This document shows, piece after piece, positions 52,286 through 61,613 of a stretch of DNA of 64,000 nt. Both the position numbers and the translations under genes were made by a program. Every line of letters starts with the position of its first letter. Within the stretch, counting starts at the first letter, position 1. The notes below the pieces were generated by a model, which made no database searches, had not been told where the DNA came from, and saw only the letters and a list, made by a program, of their open reading frames with translations. This stretch comes from Streptomyces sp. NBC_01235 (GTDB lineage: Bacteria > Actinomycetota > Actinomycetes > Streptomycetales > Streptomycetaceae): contig NZ_CP108513.1 of NCBI RefSeq assembly GCF_035989285.1, positions 7,316,001 to 7,380,000 of the forward strand, read 5' to 3'.

Positions 52286-52609
52286 CTAGTGTGCTGACCC
52301 CGACAGCTGGAGTCCGATCACCCCGATGATCACAAAGCTGATCGAGACGAGTTTCAGGACCGACACCAGGTCGCCGAGGAAGACCATGCCGTAGATCGCG
52401 GTGCCCGCCGCGCCGATGCCCGTCCACACGGCGTAGGCCGGGCCCACGTCGAGTTTCTTCAGGGAGAGGGTCAGCAGGCCGAAGCTTCCGAGGGCGAAGG
52501 CGCAGAAGGCGATGGTCGGCCAGAGCCTGCTGAAGCCGTGGGACAGCTTGAGGCACACGGCGAAACCGGTCTCGAGCAACCCGGCCACGACGACCAGCAG
52601 CCACGCCAT
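52286..52609 (-). CDS. Gdx/SugE-type small multidrug resistance transporter
   Basis: 107 residues with four membrane helices. Glu13 in AGLLETGFAVCLKLSHGFSR is the essential proton/substrate carboxylate of SMR proteins. GPAYAVWTGIGAAGTAIYG is very like SugE, whose Gdx subgroup exports guanidinium. SMR proteins work as antiparallel dimers in the membrane. The ATG has GGAGG 8 bases upstream. A CATAAT -10 about 43 bases upstream leaves a leader too short for a guanidine riboswitch. Confidence 0.85.
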   Translation of the reverse strand: MAWLLVVVAGLLETGFAVCLKLSHGFSRLWPTIAFCAFALGSFGLLTLSLKKLDVGPAYAVWTGIGAAGTAIYGMVFLGDLVSVLKLVSISFVIIGVIGLQLSGSAH

Positions 52610-52651
52610 GTGCTGTCCCTCCGTTTGTCCGGCCCGGTCCGGCTCGGTGCG

Positions 52652-52657
52652 ATTATG
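52652..52657 (-). promoter_or_regulatory. candidate -10 of the Gdx-type gene
   Basis: CATAAT on the minus strand, about 43 bases before the start codon. A poor -35 (GTCGAC-like) lies at the expected distance. Confidence 0.4.
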
Positions 52658-52718
52658 CACTTACCGGACTCGGGTCGACCCAAACAACGCGGTGGTCAGC
52701 TCGGCTGTCTGCCGGCTG

Positions 52719-53729
52719 TCAGTCGCCTTCCGTGCGCTCGCGGGTGGAGAGCAGCCGGCGCAGGGAGTACAGCCGGGCCGGGTCGGCGTGGCCGTCGGCC
52801 ACCCAGGCGTCCAGCGCGCAGTCCGGCTCGTCGTGGCTGCACGCACGCGGGCAGCCCTCGGTGCCCGGCACAAGGTCGGGGAAGGCGAGGATCACCCGGG
52901 ACGGGTCGACGTGGTGCAGGCCGAAGGACCGTACGCCGGGGGTGTCGATCACCCAGTCGTCCGTGCCCGCCAGCGGCAGCGCCAGCGCCGAGGTCGTGGT
53001 GTGGCGGCCACGTCCGGTCACCGCGTTCACATGGCCGGTCACCCGCCGCCGCTCCTGAGGGACCAGCGCGTTGACGAGGGTCGTCTTGCCGACGCCCGAA
53101 TGCCCGACGAACGCCGTGATCCGTCCGGCCAGCAGCTCGCGCACCCGCTCCGCCGCGTCGCCGTTCTCCAGCTCGTCGCGGCTGGTGACGACGTACGGGA
53201 TGTCGAGGTGGCCGTACAGCTCCAGCAGCTTGTCCGCCGACGCCAGGTCCGACTTCGTCATGACCAGGAGCGGGGTGAGGCCGCCGTCGAAGGCCGCCAC
53301 CAGGCAGCGGTCGATCAGACGGGGGCGGGGCTCCGGATCGGCCAGGGCGGTGACGACGGCCAGCTGGTCGGCGTTGGCGACGACCACGCGCTCGTAGGGG
53401 TCGTCGTCGTCCGCGGTGCGGCGGAGCACCGAGGTGCGCTCGGCGATGCGGACGATGCGGGCGAGGGTGTCCTTCTTGCCGGACAGGTCGCCGACCAGGG
53501 CGACCCGGTCGCCCACGACCGCGGCCTTGCGACCCAGTTCGCGGGCCTTCATCGCCAGGATGATCCGGTCGTCGACGAGGCAGGTCAGGCGGCCCCGGTC
53601 GACGGTGAGGACCATGCCCTCGGCGGCGTCCTCGTGCTTGGGACGGATGTGCGTACGAGGCCGGTTGCCCTTGCGGTTCGGGCGGCTGCGGATGTCGTCC
53701 TCGTCGGTGTGCTTGCCGTAGCGGCGCAT
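52719..53729 (-). CDS. rsgA: ribosome small-subunit GTPase RsgA
   Basis: 336 residues, a circularly permuted GTPase. The order is an N-terminal OB-fold (MVLTVDRGRLTCLV), then TKSD (G4), then GHSGVGKTTLVNAL (G1), then DTPGVRSFG (G3), and a C-terminal zinc domain with CPRACSHDEPDC. RsgA helps complete 30S subunit assembly. ATG 53729 starts MRRYGKHTDEDD; the further upstream frame has no ribosome binding site. It follows aroA by 11 bases on the same strand and is co-transcribed, as in other actinobacteria. Confidence 0.92.
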   Translation of the reverse strand: MRRYGKHTDEDDIRSRPNRKGNRPRTHIRPKHEDAAEGMVLTVDRGRLTCLVDDRIILAMKARELGRKAAVVGDRVALVGDLSGKKDTLARIVRIAERTSVLRRTADDDDPYERVVVANADQLAVVTALADPEPRPRLIDRCLVAAFDGGLTPLLVMTKSDLASADKLLELYGHLDIPYVVTSRDELENGDAAERVRELLAGRITAFVGHSGVGKTTLVNALVPQERRRVTGHVNAVTGRGRHTTTSALALPLAGTDDWVIDTPGVRSFGLHHVDPSRVILAFPDLVPGTEGCPRACSHDEPDCALDAWVADGHADPARLYSLRRLLSTRERTEGD

Positions 53730-53740
53730 GGCGAAAGTCC

Positions 53741-55090
53741 CTATACCCCGGACACCCCGAGCATCCCGGCCCACAGGTCGGGGAAGTCCGGCAGGGTCTT
53801 CGCCGTCGTCGCCACGTTCTCGATCTGCACACCCGCGACGGCCAGGCCGATGATCGCACCGGCCGTCGCCATGCGGTGGTCGTCGTAGGTGTGGAAGATC
53901 CCGCCGTGCAGCGGACGCGGGCGGATGTGCAGCCCGTCGGCGGTCTCGGTGACGTCGCCGCCGAGCTCGTTGATCTCCTTGGTGAGGGCGGCCAGCCGGT
54001 CCGTCTCGTGCAGGCGCAGGTGGGACACGCCCCGCAGGGTCGACGGGGAGTCCGCGAGGGCGGCGACCGCCGCGATGCCCGGGGTCAGCTCGCCGACGTC
54101 GCCCAGGTCGACGTCGATGCCGTGGATCGAGCCCGAGCCGGTGAAGACCAGGCCGTAGTCGGCCAGCTCGCAGGAACCGCCCATCTCGGTGAAGATCTCG
54201 CGCAGCCGGTCACCCGGCTGAGTGGTGCGGGCCGGCCAGTCCGGGATCAGCACCCGGCCGCCCGTCACCAGCGCCGCCGCCAGGAACGGCTGGGCGTTGG
54301 ACAGGTCCGGCTCGATCGTCAGGTCCCGGCCGAGCAGGGCGCCCGGAGTGACCCGCCAGACGTTCGGTTCGCCGCCCGACTCCGGGGTGTCCACCTGGGC
54401 GCCGACGGCGCGCAGCATGTCCACGGTCATCCGGATGTGCGGCATGGAAGGGAGCGAGGAGCCGATGTGACGGACCTCCACGCCCTGGTTGAAGCGGGGC
54501 GCGGAGAGCAGCAGGGCCGACACGAACTGGGACGACGACGAGGCGTCGATCTCCACCGGGCCGCCATCCAGCGCGCCCGAGCCGTGCACGGTCAGCGGCA
54601 GCGCGCCGCGGTCGTCGTCGTCGATCCGCGCGCCGAGGACGCGCAGCGCGTCGATGACTCCGTTCAGGGGGCGCTCGTACGACCGCGGGTCGCCGTCGAA
54701 GCGGACGGGGCCGTCGGCGAGGGCGGCCACCGGCGGCAGGAAGCGCATCACTGTGCCGGCGTTGCCGACGTCCACCGTGGCCGGTCCGCGCAGCCCCGCC
54801 GGAAGCACGCGCCAGGCCTCGCCGGCGCCGTCCGCGCCCCCCGCGACGGAGGAGCTGGAGGACACGGTCTCCTCGATGCCGACGCCCATCTCGCGCAGGG
54901 CGCCCGCCATCAGCAGGGTGTCGCGGGAGCGGAGGGGGCGGCGCAGCCAGCCGGGCTCGGAGGCGAGGGCGGCGAGGACGAGGGCGCGGTTGGTGACGGA
55001 CTTCGACCCCGGCACGTGGACCGTCGCGTCGACGGCCTCGCTCGCGTGCGGGGCGGGCCAGAGGGCGGTGTGTGCGGGGTTCACGGGCAT
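53741..55090 (-). CDS. aroA: 3-phosphoshikimate 1-carboxyvinyltransferase (EPSP synthase)
   Basis: 449 residues. [11 protein letters not shown] (residues 27-37) is the N-terminal signature, [12 protein letters not shown] the PEP-binding loop, PRSYERP the shikimate-phosphate segment, [10 protein letters not shown] the centre, and [12 protein letters not shown] the C-terminal signature. It joins PEP to shikimate 3-phosphate in aromatic amino-acid synthesis. A Ser/Gly-rich loop (about residues 78-90, [14 protein letters not shown]) is an insertion compared with shorter homologues. It is the first gene of an aroA-rsgA operon. Confidence 0.94.
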   Translation of the reverse strand: MPVNPAHTALWPAPHASEAVDATVHVPGSKSVTNRALVLAALASEPGWLRRPLRSRDTLLMAGALREMGVGIEETVSSSSSVAGGADGAGEAWRVLPAGLRGPATVDVGNAGTVMRFLPPVAALADGPVRFDGDPRSYERPLNGVIDALRVLGARIDDDDRGALPLTVHGSGALDGGPVEIDASSSSQFVSALLLSAPRFNQGVEVRHIGSSLPSMPHIRMTVDMLRAVGAQVDTPESGGEPNVWRVTPGALLGRDLTIEPDLSNAQPFLAAALVTGGRVLIPDWPARTTQPGDRLREIFTEMGGSCELADYGLVFTGSGSIHGIDVDLGDVGELTPGIAAVAALADSPSTLRGVSHLRLHETDRLAALTKEINELGGDVTETADGLHIRPRPLHGGIFHTYDDHRMATAGAIIGLAVAGVQIENVATTAKTLPDFPDLWAGMLGVSGV

Positions 55091-55117
55091 GCGCCCACTT
55101 TAGTCTCCGGTCGACCT

Positions 55118-55192
55118 TCGGGTGCGGCGCCGTCGTGGCTGGTCGCGTCCCGCGGCGGAGCCGCCGATGTCACAGTCCCGCGCCCCTGAACG
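55118..55192. repeat. dispersed intergenic repeat B, copy 1
   Basis: Similar along its length to 62600-62674. The best-conserved part (55135-55164) runs from GTGGCTGGTCGCGTCC through the small inverted repeat GCGGCGGAGCCGC. It fills most of the gap between the aroA start and the M50 gene end. Confidence 0.75.
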
Positions 55193-55213
55193 GTCGCTCC
55201 TGACGGGGCGCGT

Positions 55214-55945
55214 TCAGAGGTCCAGCAGCCACCTGCCGCCGCCCATCAGCGCGCACAGGCTCACCGCGTGGAAGAGGAACAGCCACAGGCCCGCCGGTAC
55301 GTGGGTCAGGCGGGAGAGCTGGTCGGCGTCCGAGTCACCGGCCCCGCCGCGCGAGCGCTTCATCTGGAGTTCGAAGGCCGGGCGGACCCCGCCGAGCAGC
55401 AGGAACCACACCACCGCGTACGCGAAGGCCGCCTGTACCTGGGGGCCGGCCAGCCAGGACACCAGCAGGAACGTGCCGCCGGTGAGGAGCACCGTCAGGG
55501 CGCCGTAGGCGTTGCGGATCATCACCAGCATCGCCACCAGGAGGGCCGTCGCCAGCCACAGCAGGAGGGTGATGCGGCCGGCGCCGAGGAGGGCGGCGCC
55601 GCCGAGGCCGAGCAGCGGGGGAGCGGTGTAGCCGGCGGCCGCGGTGAGGATCATGCCGAGGCCGTGCGGCTTGCCGCGGCTGACGGTCAGGCCGCTGGTG
55701 TCGGAGTGCAGGCGTATCCCGTTCAGCTGGCGGCCGGTCAGCAGCGCCACCAGGCCGTGGCCGCCCTCGTGGGCGATGGTGATGGCGTTGCGGGAGAGGC
55801 GCCAGAGGCTGTGCGGCACGACGACGGCGAGGGCCGCGACCGCGGTGGCGATCACCACCCACAGGTCGGGGTCGGGCTGGGTGCCGACGAGACGGTCCCA
55901 CAGGTCGGGCAGCGCGATGGCGGCGGTGCTGTCCATGCTGGCCAT
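55214..55945 (-). CDS. M50-type membrane metallopeptidase
   Basis: 243 residues, mostly hydrophobic with about six membrane segments. The zinc motif AHEGGHGLVAL (His59, Glu60, His63) lies in the second hydrophobic region. An M50 family protease of this size would cut substrates inside the membrane. A second conserved metal ligand (usually NxxPxxxxDG) is not obvious, which weakens the assignment. ATG 55945 has GGGAG about 12 bases upstream; ATG 55936 is possible. It is upstream of aroA on the same strand, separated by repeat B. Confidence 0.8.
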   Translation of the reverse strand: MASMDSTAAIALPDLWDRLVGTQPDPDLWVVIATAVAALAVVVPHSLWRLSRNAITIAHEGGHGLVALLTGRQLNGIRLHSDTSGLTVSRGKPHGLGMILTAAAGYTAPPLLGLGGAALLGAGRITLLLWLATALLVAMLVMIRNAYGALTVLLTGGTFLLVSWLAGPQVQAAFAYAVVWFLLLGGVRPAFELQMKRSRGGAGDSDADQLSRLTHVPAGLWLFLFHAVSLCALMGGGRWLLDL

Positions 55946-56049
55946 GGTGTGCGGTGGCTCCCTGTCGTCGTGATCAGTAGGGGTCGGCGCGCAGCGCCGT
56001 CGTTGGGGGTGGTGGCCGGGTGACGGGTGGGCCTGGCAGTGTGGCACGT

Positions 56050-56904
56050 ATGTGCGGACGGTATGCAGCGAGTCGCAGGCCCGAGGATCTCGCAGGAGTC
56101 TTTGAAATCGAGATGGGGGTCCCCCCGTATCGAGCGGGGTCGGGAACTTGGGGGAGGGAGCCCGAGGAGACCTTGGAGCCCGACTACAACGTGGCGCCGA
56201 CCAAGGAGGTCTACGCCGTCCTGGACCGTCCGTTGAAAGACGCCGACGAGAAGCGTCCGGTTCGGCAGCTGCGCAAGCTGAGGTGGGGGCTCGTGCCCTC
56301 CTGGTCGAAGACGCCCGAGGGCGGCGCCCGGATGATCAACGCGCGCGCCGAGACCGTCCACGAGAAGCCCTCGTTCCGCCGTGCCTTCGCCGCCCGGCGC
56401 TGCATCCTGCCCGCCGACGGCTACTACGAGTGGGTCACGGCCAAGGACGAGCGGCAGCTGGAGGTCGAGGGGAGGAAGAAGCGGGCGCGCAAGCAGCCCT
56501 ACTTCGTGCTCCCGGCCGACGGTTCGGTCTTCGCGATGGCCGGGCTGTACGAGTTCTGGCGGGACGGCACCCTGCCCGACGACCATCCGCAGGCCTGGTG
56601 GGTGACGTGCTCGGTGATCACGACCGAGGCGGAGACCTCGCCGCTCGCCGTGGCCCCCGCCGACGGGCCGCGCGCCCTCGCCGACATCCACCCCCGGATG
56701 CCGCTGATGCTCACCCCGGACCGGTGGGACGCCTGGCTGGACCCGGCGCGGACCGATGTCGAGGACCTGCGATCGCTCCTCGAACCCCCGCCGGCCGGAC
56801 TGATGCGCGCCTACCCGGTGTCCACGGCCGTCAGCAACGTCCGCAACAACGGCCCGGAGCTGTTGAAGGAGCTGGAGGGGCCCGAGGAGGGCACACTCTT
56901 CTGA
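56050..56904 (+). CDS. SRAP-domain (HMCES/YedK-like) abasic-site protein
   Basis: 284 residues. Translation starts MCGRYA: Cys2 becomes the N-terminal residue that bonds covalently to abasic sites in single-stranded DNA. YNVAPTK, LRWGLVPSW, NARAETVHEKPSFR and HPRMP (active-site His) are the SRAP signatures. The protein shields abasic sites from strand breakage. ATG 56050 is certain because Cys must be second; the frame runs on upstream without meaning. M. tuberculosis Rv3226c is in the same place near aroA and sigH. Confidence 0.92.
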   Translation: MCGRYAASRRPEDLAGVFEIEMGVPPYRAGSGTWGREPEETLEPDYNVAPTKEVYAVLDRPLKDADEKRPVRQLRKLRWGLVPSWSKTPEGGARMINARAETVHEKPSFRRAFAARRCILPADGYYEWVTAKDERQLEVEGRKKRARKQPYFVLPADGSVFAMAGLYEFWRDGTLPDDHPQAWWVTCSVITTEAETSPLAVAPADGPRALADIHPRMPLMLTPDRWDAWLDPARTDVEDLRSLLEPPPAGLMRAYPVSTAVSNVRNNGPELLKELEGPEEGTLF

Positions 56905-56905
56905 T

Positions 56906-57580
56906 GTGACGAACGTGACGGGCAGGACGAGCGAGGCGACCGTGGCCGGCGAGACAGTCGAGACAATCGAGACCGACGCGGGTACCGCCCGCATCACCTG
57001 GCGCCGCGCCAGGAAACCGCGGCTCGTCCTCGCCGTCAGTCATGGAGCGGGCGGTGGCATCGAGGCCCGTGACCTCCAGGCCCTCGCCGCCGTGCTGCCC
57101 GGGCACGGGGTGAGCGTCGCCCTCGTCGAGCAGCCCTGGCGGGTGGCCGGCAAGAAGGTCGCCACCGCGCCGAAGACCCTCGACGTCGGCTGGCGCGGGA
57201 TCTGGCCGGCCGTCTCCGGGCCCGGCCTGCCGGTGATCTCCGGTGGGCGGTCGGCGGGCGCGCGGGTCGCCTGCCGTACCGCGACCGAGCTCGGGGCCCA
57301 CGCCGTGCTCGCGCTCGGCTTCCCGCTCCACCCGCCGGGGAAGCCGGAGAAGTCCCGCGCGCAAGAGCTGCTCGGCGCCGGGGTGCCCACCCTCGTCGTC
57401 CAGGGCGGCAACGACACCTTCGGGAAGCCCGGGGAGTTCCCCGAGGGCGGGTACGAGCTCGTCGAAGTTCCCTACGGCGATCACGGGTTCGCCGTCCCCA
57501 AGCGGGCCGGGATCACGCAGGATCAGGCGCTGGAGGTCGTCACCGCGGGAGTCGTCCAGTGGATCGCGTCACTGGAGTAG
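56906..57580 (+). CDS. alpha/beta family hydrolase (KANL3/Tex30-like)
   Basis: 224 residues. LAVSHGAGGGIEARDLQAL gives the oxyanion strand, GGRSAGARVA the nucleophile Ser, LVVQGGNDTFG the acid and YGDHGFAVP the catalytic His. It belongs to the small alpha/beta hydrolases once called DUF3538-like or KANL3/Tex30. The substrate is unknown. The GTG start is one base after the SRAP stop, so they are co-transcribed; GTG 56915 is another choice. It ends just before the SigR promoter. Confidence 0.82.
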   Translation: MTNVTGRTSEATVAGETVETIETDAGTARITWRRARKPRLVLAVSHGAGGGIEARDLQALAAVLPGHGVSVALVEQPWRVAGKKVATAPKTLDVGWRGIWPAVSGPGLPVISGGRSAGARVACRTATELGAHAVLALGFPLHPPGKPEKSRAQELLGAGVPTLVVQGGNDTFGKPGEFPEGGYELVEVPYGDHGFAVPKRAGITQDQALEVVTAGVVQWIASLE

Positions 57581-57586
57581 AGGGCG

Positions 57587-57613
57587 GGGAATGGGGAAGG
57601 GCGGCTCGCTGTT
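57587..57613 (+). promoter_or_regulatory. SigR-dependent promoter of sigR (P2)
   Basis: GGGAAT (57587-57592), 18 bases, then GTT (57611-57613). It exactly matches the SigR consensus and sits upstream of the long-form start at 57674, as expected for the autoregulated promoter. Confidence 0.88.
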
Positions 57614-57838
57614 GAGGCGGACAGAAGTGCTGAACAACCGGCACCGACGTCAGTGGGAGAGGAAGTCCGCCGCATGGGTTCGACCATCTGCCCGAGCCGC
57701 AGCAGCCGTGCCGACCTGGACTGGACGGTGCTGCACGCGGCCAAGACCACGCCTATTCGAGCGGCGGGTGGCACGGGTAGTCGTCTATCCTCCGATTCGA
57801 GTGGGATCGGTTTCGATTCCGCCCGCGATCTTGAGGAG

Positions 57839-58534
57839 GTGGGTCCGGTCACCGGTACCGACGCAGGGACCGACAACGGCCAGGCGGAGCTGCCCGAGGG
57901 CCAGGGCGTGAGCGGGGAGACTGGCACGGAGTCAACCGCCGAGCGCAGTGCGCGCTTCGAGCGGGACGCGCTCGAGTTCCTCGACCAGATGTACTCGGCC
58001 GCGCTGCGCATGACGCGCAACCCGGCGGACGCCGAGGACCTGGTGCAGGAGACGTACGCGAAGGCGTACGCGTCGTTCCACCAGTTCCGTGAGGGCACCA
58101 ATCTCAAGGCCTGGCTGTACCGGATCCTCACCAACACCTTCATCAACTCGTACCGCAAGAAGCAGCGCGAACCCCAGCGCTCCGCGGCCGAGGAGATCGA
58201 GGACTGGCAGCTGGCGCGAGCCGAGTCGCACATGTCCACGGGTCTGCGCTCCGCCGAGTCGCAGGCGCTGGACCACCTGCCCGACTCGGACGTGAAGGAA
58301 GCACTTCAGGCGATCCCCGAAGAGTTCCGCATCGCCGTCTACCTCGCGGACGTCGAGGGCTTTGCGTACAAGGAGATCGCGGACATCATGGGGACACCCA
58401 TCGGTACGGTGATGTCCCGGCTGCACCGGGGCCGCCGTCAACTGCGCGGCATGCTCGAGGACTACGCCCGTGAGCGCGGGCTGGTCCCGGCCGGCGCCGG
58501 AGAGTCGAACGAAGCGAAAGGTTCGGGCTCATGA
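57839..58534 (+). CDS. sigR: thiol-stress ECF sigma factor SigR
   Basis: 231 residues from GTG 57839 ([13 protein letters not shown]). Region 2 is [36 protein letters not shown] and region 4 [42 protein letters not shown]. SigR drives genes for thioredoxin, mycothiol and mycoredoxin under disulfide stress and is held by RsrA. The frame stays open upstream to ATG 57674, which has GAGAGGAAG 9 bases before it. That start would add 55 residues, as in the unstable SigR-prime isoform of S. coelicolor made from the induced promoter. The stop overlaps rsrA by ATGA. Confidence 0.93.
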
Positions 58535-58833
58535 GCTGCGGAGATCCGCACGAGACGGACTGCAGTGAGGTCCTCGACCACCTGTACGAGTATCTCGACA
58601 GCGAGATGCCTCCTGTCGACCGGGACAAGTTCCAGCACCACTTCGAGGAGTGCTCCCCCTGCCTGGAGAAGTACGGGCTGGAGGAGGCCGTGAAGAAGCT
58701 GGTCAAGCGGTGCTGCGGGCATGACGACGTGCCGAGCGACCTGCGCTCCAAGGTCCTGGGGCGGCTCGACCTGATCCGCTCCGGCCAGGCCGTCCCCGAG
58801 CACGACGTGACCGCCACGCCGCAGGAGTCCTGA
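58531..58833 (+). CDS. rsrA: RsrA zinc-binding anti-sigma factor
   Basis: 100 residues. Key residues sit at the known RsrA positions: Cys3, Cys11, His37, Cys41 and Cys44 (HHFEECSPC). Zinc holds the reduced protein in the SigR-binding shape; disulfide formation between Cys11 and one of the pair releases zinc and SigR. The ATG overlaps the sigR stop (ATGA), so the two are made together in equal amounts. It is cytosolic and ends with an acidic, Thr-rich tail. Confidence 0.95.
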
Positions 58834-58959
58834 CCGCGCAGGAGTCCCCACCGCGTCGGCGTCACCCGAATGTGCTAATCCGCGGTTGATACGCCAACGA
58901 ACCCACCCCCGGCCGTCCTAGGCTCCTGAGCCCGGACAGGCACGGCTGGGGGAGGCGTC

Positions 58960-60273
58960 ATGGAGGGCATTCCGGCGCGGGCGCGCGGATACGTCGCCTG
59001 TGTCGCCCTCGGCGCCCTGCTCTGCACGGTCCCGCCGCTCCCCGACGTACGGACGCCGTGGTGGGCCGTCGCCCTGCTGGCCGCCCTGTACGCCGGGGGC
59101 GAGCAGATCGCCCGGCGCAGGTTCGCCGGCACCCTCCACCCCGTGCTGCTCGCCGGGGCCTTCCTGCTCGCGCCGCCCGCGGCCGCCCTCGTCCCTCTGC
59201 CCGGGGCGCTGTTCTCGCACGTCGAGCAGCGCCCCTTCGCGCTGCGCCGGGTCTGGCGGGCCGCCCAGTCCTCGCTCGCCGTGTGGGCCGCGGCCCGGGT
59301 GCACCGGGCGCTCGGCGGAGGGGACGCCGTGGTCGGCTCCGACTTTCCGTACGCGCTGCTGCCGGCGGGTGCGGCCGTGCTGGTGTTCTGCGCCGCGCTC
59401 GCCCTCCTCGACAGCGGGATGCTCGCGCTCGCCGAGGGGCTGCCGCTGCGGCGGTGCTGCCGGGGGCTGTTCCTGCGCTCCCTCGCGCCCCTCGCGGTGC
59501 ACGGGCTCGCCGGCCTGATGATGGCCGTGCTGTGGCGCAGCCCGTACGGGCCCGTCGCCGCGCTGCTCGTGCTGTTCCCGATGGCCGTGTCGTGGTGGGT
59601 GTTCGCGCAGTACCACCGGGAGCGCGCCGCCCACCAGGCGACGATCCGCGCCCTGGTGCAGGCCGTCGACATCAAGGACGGCTACACGCGCGGGCACAGC
59701 GAACGCGTCGGACAGGCCTCGATGATGATCGGGCGCGAACTGGGCATGGACGAGGACCGTATCGAGGTGCTCCGCTTCGCCGGGATCCTGCACGACGTCG
59801 GCAAACTCGGCGTCCCCACCCGGCTGTTGCGCAAGGACGGGCCGCTGACGCCCGAGGAGCGGCGGGTGATCGAGCTGCACCCCGAGTACGGGCACGAGAT
59901 CACCCGGGGCATCTCCTTCCTCGGCGAGGCCCGCTCGGCGATCCTCCACCACCACGAACGCATCGACGGCAGTGGCTACCCGTACGGACTGGTGGGCCGT
60001 CAGATCCCGGAGTCCGCGCGCGTGGTCGCCGTCGCGGACGCCTTCGACGCGATGACGTCCAACAGGTCGTACAGCAGGGCCCGGCCCGTGGACGTGGCTC
60101 TGGAGGAGCTGCGGCGTTGCGCGGGCACCCACTTCGACCCCCGGATGGTCACGGCGCTGACCCGGGTCGTCGGGCGCGACGGCTGGCATCCGGTCGTGAC
60201 CGCCGAGGAGACCCGGCCCGCGGTGCCCTCGCCCGCCCAGGCTCCCGACGACCGGTCCGAGGCACGCCGATGA
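58960..60273 (+). CDS. hdgA: HD-GYP domain membrane protein (c-di-GMP phosphodiesterase, HdgA-like)
   Basis: 437 residues. About seven membrane segments occupy residues 8-220. The cytosolic C-terminal HD-GYP domain starts near residue 230: DGYTRGHSERV, then HDVGKLGVP (His278, Asp279), LHPEYGHEI, and HHERIDGSGYPYGL with Gly339-Tyr340-Pro341, all intact. It should open cyclic di-GMP, the signal that controls Streptomyces development through BldD. The ATG has GGGGGAGG 4 bases upstream, with a TAGGCT -10-like box at 58919-58924. The stop overlaps the next ATG (ATGA). Confidence 0.88.
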   Translation: MEGIPARARGYVACVALGALLCTVPPLPDVRTPWWAVALLAALYAGGEQIARRRFAGTLHPVLLAGAFLLAPPAAALVPLPGALFSHVEQRPFALRRVWRAAQSSLAVWAAARVHRALGGGDAVVGSDFPYALLPAGAAVLVFCAALALLDSGMLALAEGLPLRRCCRGLFLRSLAPLAVHGLAGLMMAVLWRSPYGPVAALLVLFPMAVSWWVFAQYHRERAAHQATIRALVQAVDIKDGYTRGHSERVGQASMMIGRELGMDEDRIEVLRFAGILHDVGKLGVPTRLLRKDGPLTPEERRVIELHPEYGHEITRGISFLGEARSAILHHHERIDGSGYPYGLVGRQIPESARVVAVADAFDAMTSNRSYSRARPVDVALEELRRCAGTHFDPRMVTALTRVVGRDGWHPVVTAEETRPAVPSPAQAPDDRSEARR

Positions 60274-61508
60274 CCTTCCGCCGCTCCCTCGTCGCCCTCT
60301 ACACCGTCGCCGCCCTCCTGGTGGCCGTCTCCCTCCTGGTCACGTTCACGAGGTGCGTGCAGGAACGTCCCGTCGCGCTCGCCTTCGGGATCCTCGTGGC
60401 CGTCGGTGAGCTGATCCGGTGGAGCGGGCCCGGGCTGCGCGAGGCCGCGCCGCTGGGTGCCGCCGGGTCGCTGGCCTACGCGCTGGTCGGAGAGCACGCC
60501 GGGCACCCCACGCACCACGGGGTCGCGCAGGTCGTGTCGGTGGTCGTCGCCGCCTCCCTGCTGGGCAGCGTGCCGCACCTGGCCCGCGGGCAGGGGCCCG
60601 TTCTCGACCACCTGGTCCGGCGGGTCCTGGCCGTCGGGTTCGCCGCCGTCTGCTTCCAGCCCCTCTACAACCGCGGGGTCTTCGACGGCTGGAGCGGCCC
60701 CGCCTACGCGCTGCTGCTGCTCGCGCTGCTCGTCCTGACCGTCCTGTGCGACGCCGTGGTCGCCGCCGTGCTCGCCCACTCCCGAACCGGCTGGCCGTTC
60801 GCCCCGCTGCTGAGGGACGAGCTGCGGGCCGTGCCCGGGATCGGGTCGGCGGTGTGCGCCACGGGCGCCGTGATGGCGCTCGCGGTGGCCGTCGTCGGGC
60901 TGTGGGCGCTGCCGGTGTTCTCGGTGCCGCTGCTGCTCACCCAGCTGTCCCTGCGCCGGTACGCGGCCGTCCGGGCCACCTACCGCCAGACCATCGCCTC
61001 CCTGGCCCGCGCCACCGAGATCGCCGGGTACACCCCGGCCGGGCACGCCCGCCGGGTCGCCGCCCTCAGCCAGGCCGTGGGCCGGGATCTCGGGCTGCCG
61101 GAGGCCGAGCGCGCCGTCCTGGAGTACGCGGCCCTCATGCACGACATCGGCCAGCTCAGCCTCGTCGATCCGGTCCCGGCCGGGGCCACGGCGGGCCTGC
61201 CGGTGGCGGAGCAGCGGCGGATCGCGCTGCTCGGCGGGGCCGTCGTCCGGCAGACCGGGGCGGGCGCCCAGGTCGCGACGGTCGTCGAGCGGCAGGCCGA
61301 CCCCTACCCGGAGCAACCGGTGGCCGCCCGCATAGTCCGGGTGGTCAACGCGTACGAGGAGAAGGTGCAGGGTAGCGGTCCCGGCGGGCCCCTCACGGCC
61401 CTGGAGGAGCTGCGCCTGGGCACCGGCGGGGAGTACGCGCCCGAGGTGGTGGAGGCGCTGGCCAGGGTGCTGTCGAGGAGTTGTCTGACCCTGCCCGCGG
61501 GTGGGTAA
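60270..61508 (+). CDS. hdgB: HD-domain membrane protein with degenerate GYP motif (HdgB-like)
   Basis: 412 residues with the same plan as its neighbour: about eight membrane segments, then an HD domain. ARATEIAGYTPAGHARRV and MHDIGQL (His291, Asp292) keep the HD residues, but Lys of HDxGK is Gln, and the HHE...GYP segment is replaced by ERQADPYPEQPVAARI. It is probably catalytically dead or altered and may regulate its partner. The ATG overlaps the hdgA stop. It is likely the paralogue of the second gene of the known hdgA-hdgB pair. Confidence 0.82.
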   Translation: MTFRRSLVALYTVAALLVAVSLLVTFTRCVQERPVALAFGILVAVGELIRWSGPGLREAAPLGAAGSLAYALVGEHAGHPTHHGVAQVVSVVVAASLLGSVPHLARGQGPVLDHLVRRVLAVGFAAVCFQPLYNRGVFDGWSGPAYALLLLALLVLTVLCDAVVAAVLAHSRTGWPFAPLLRDELRAVPGIGSAVCATGAVMALAVAVVGLWALPVFSVPLLLTQLSLRRYAAVRATYRQTIASLARATEIAGYTPAGHARRVAALSQAVGRDLGLPEAERAVLEYAALMHDIGQLSLVDPVPAGATAGLPVAEQRRIALLGGAVVRQTGAGAQVATVVERQADPYPEQPVAARIVRVVNAYEEKVQGSGPGGPLTALEELRLGTGGEYAPEVVEALARVLSRSCLTLPAGG

Positions 61509-61613
61509 CCCATGGGTAATGAGCGGCCCTCCGGCCACACGTGGTTGGATGCGAGGGAGAGAGTGTCCGGGGGCACTGGCCAGCCCACAGAACGGAACTG
61601 GCAGGCGGGAATC

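Noticed and set aside
52610..52718. A guanidine riboswitch before the Gdx-type transporter
   Set aside because: I see no paired hairpins with ACGR loops, and the likely -10 leaves only about 36 bases of leader.
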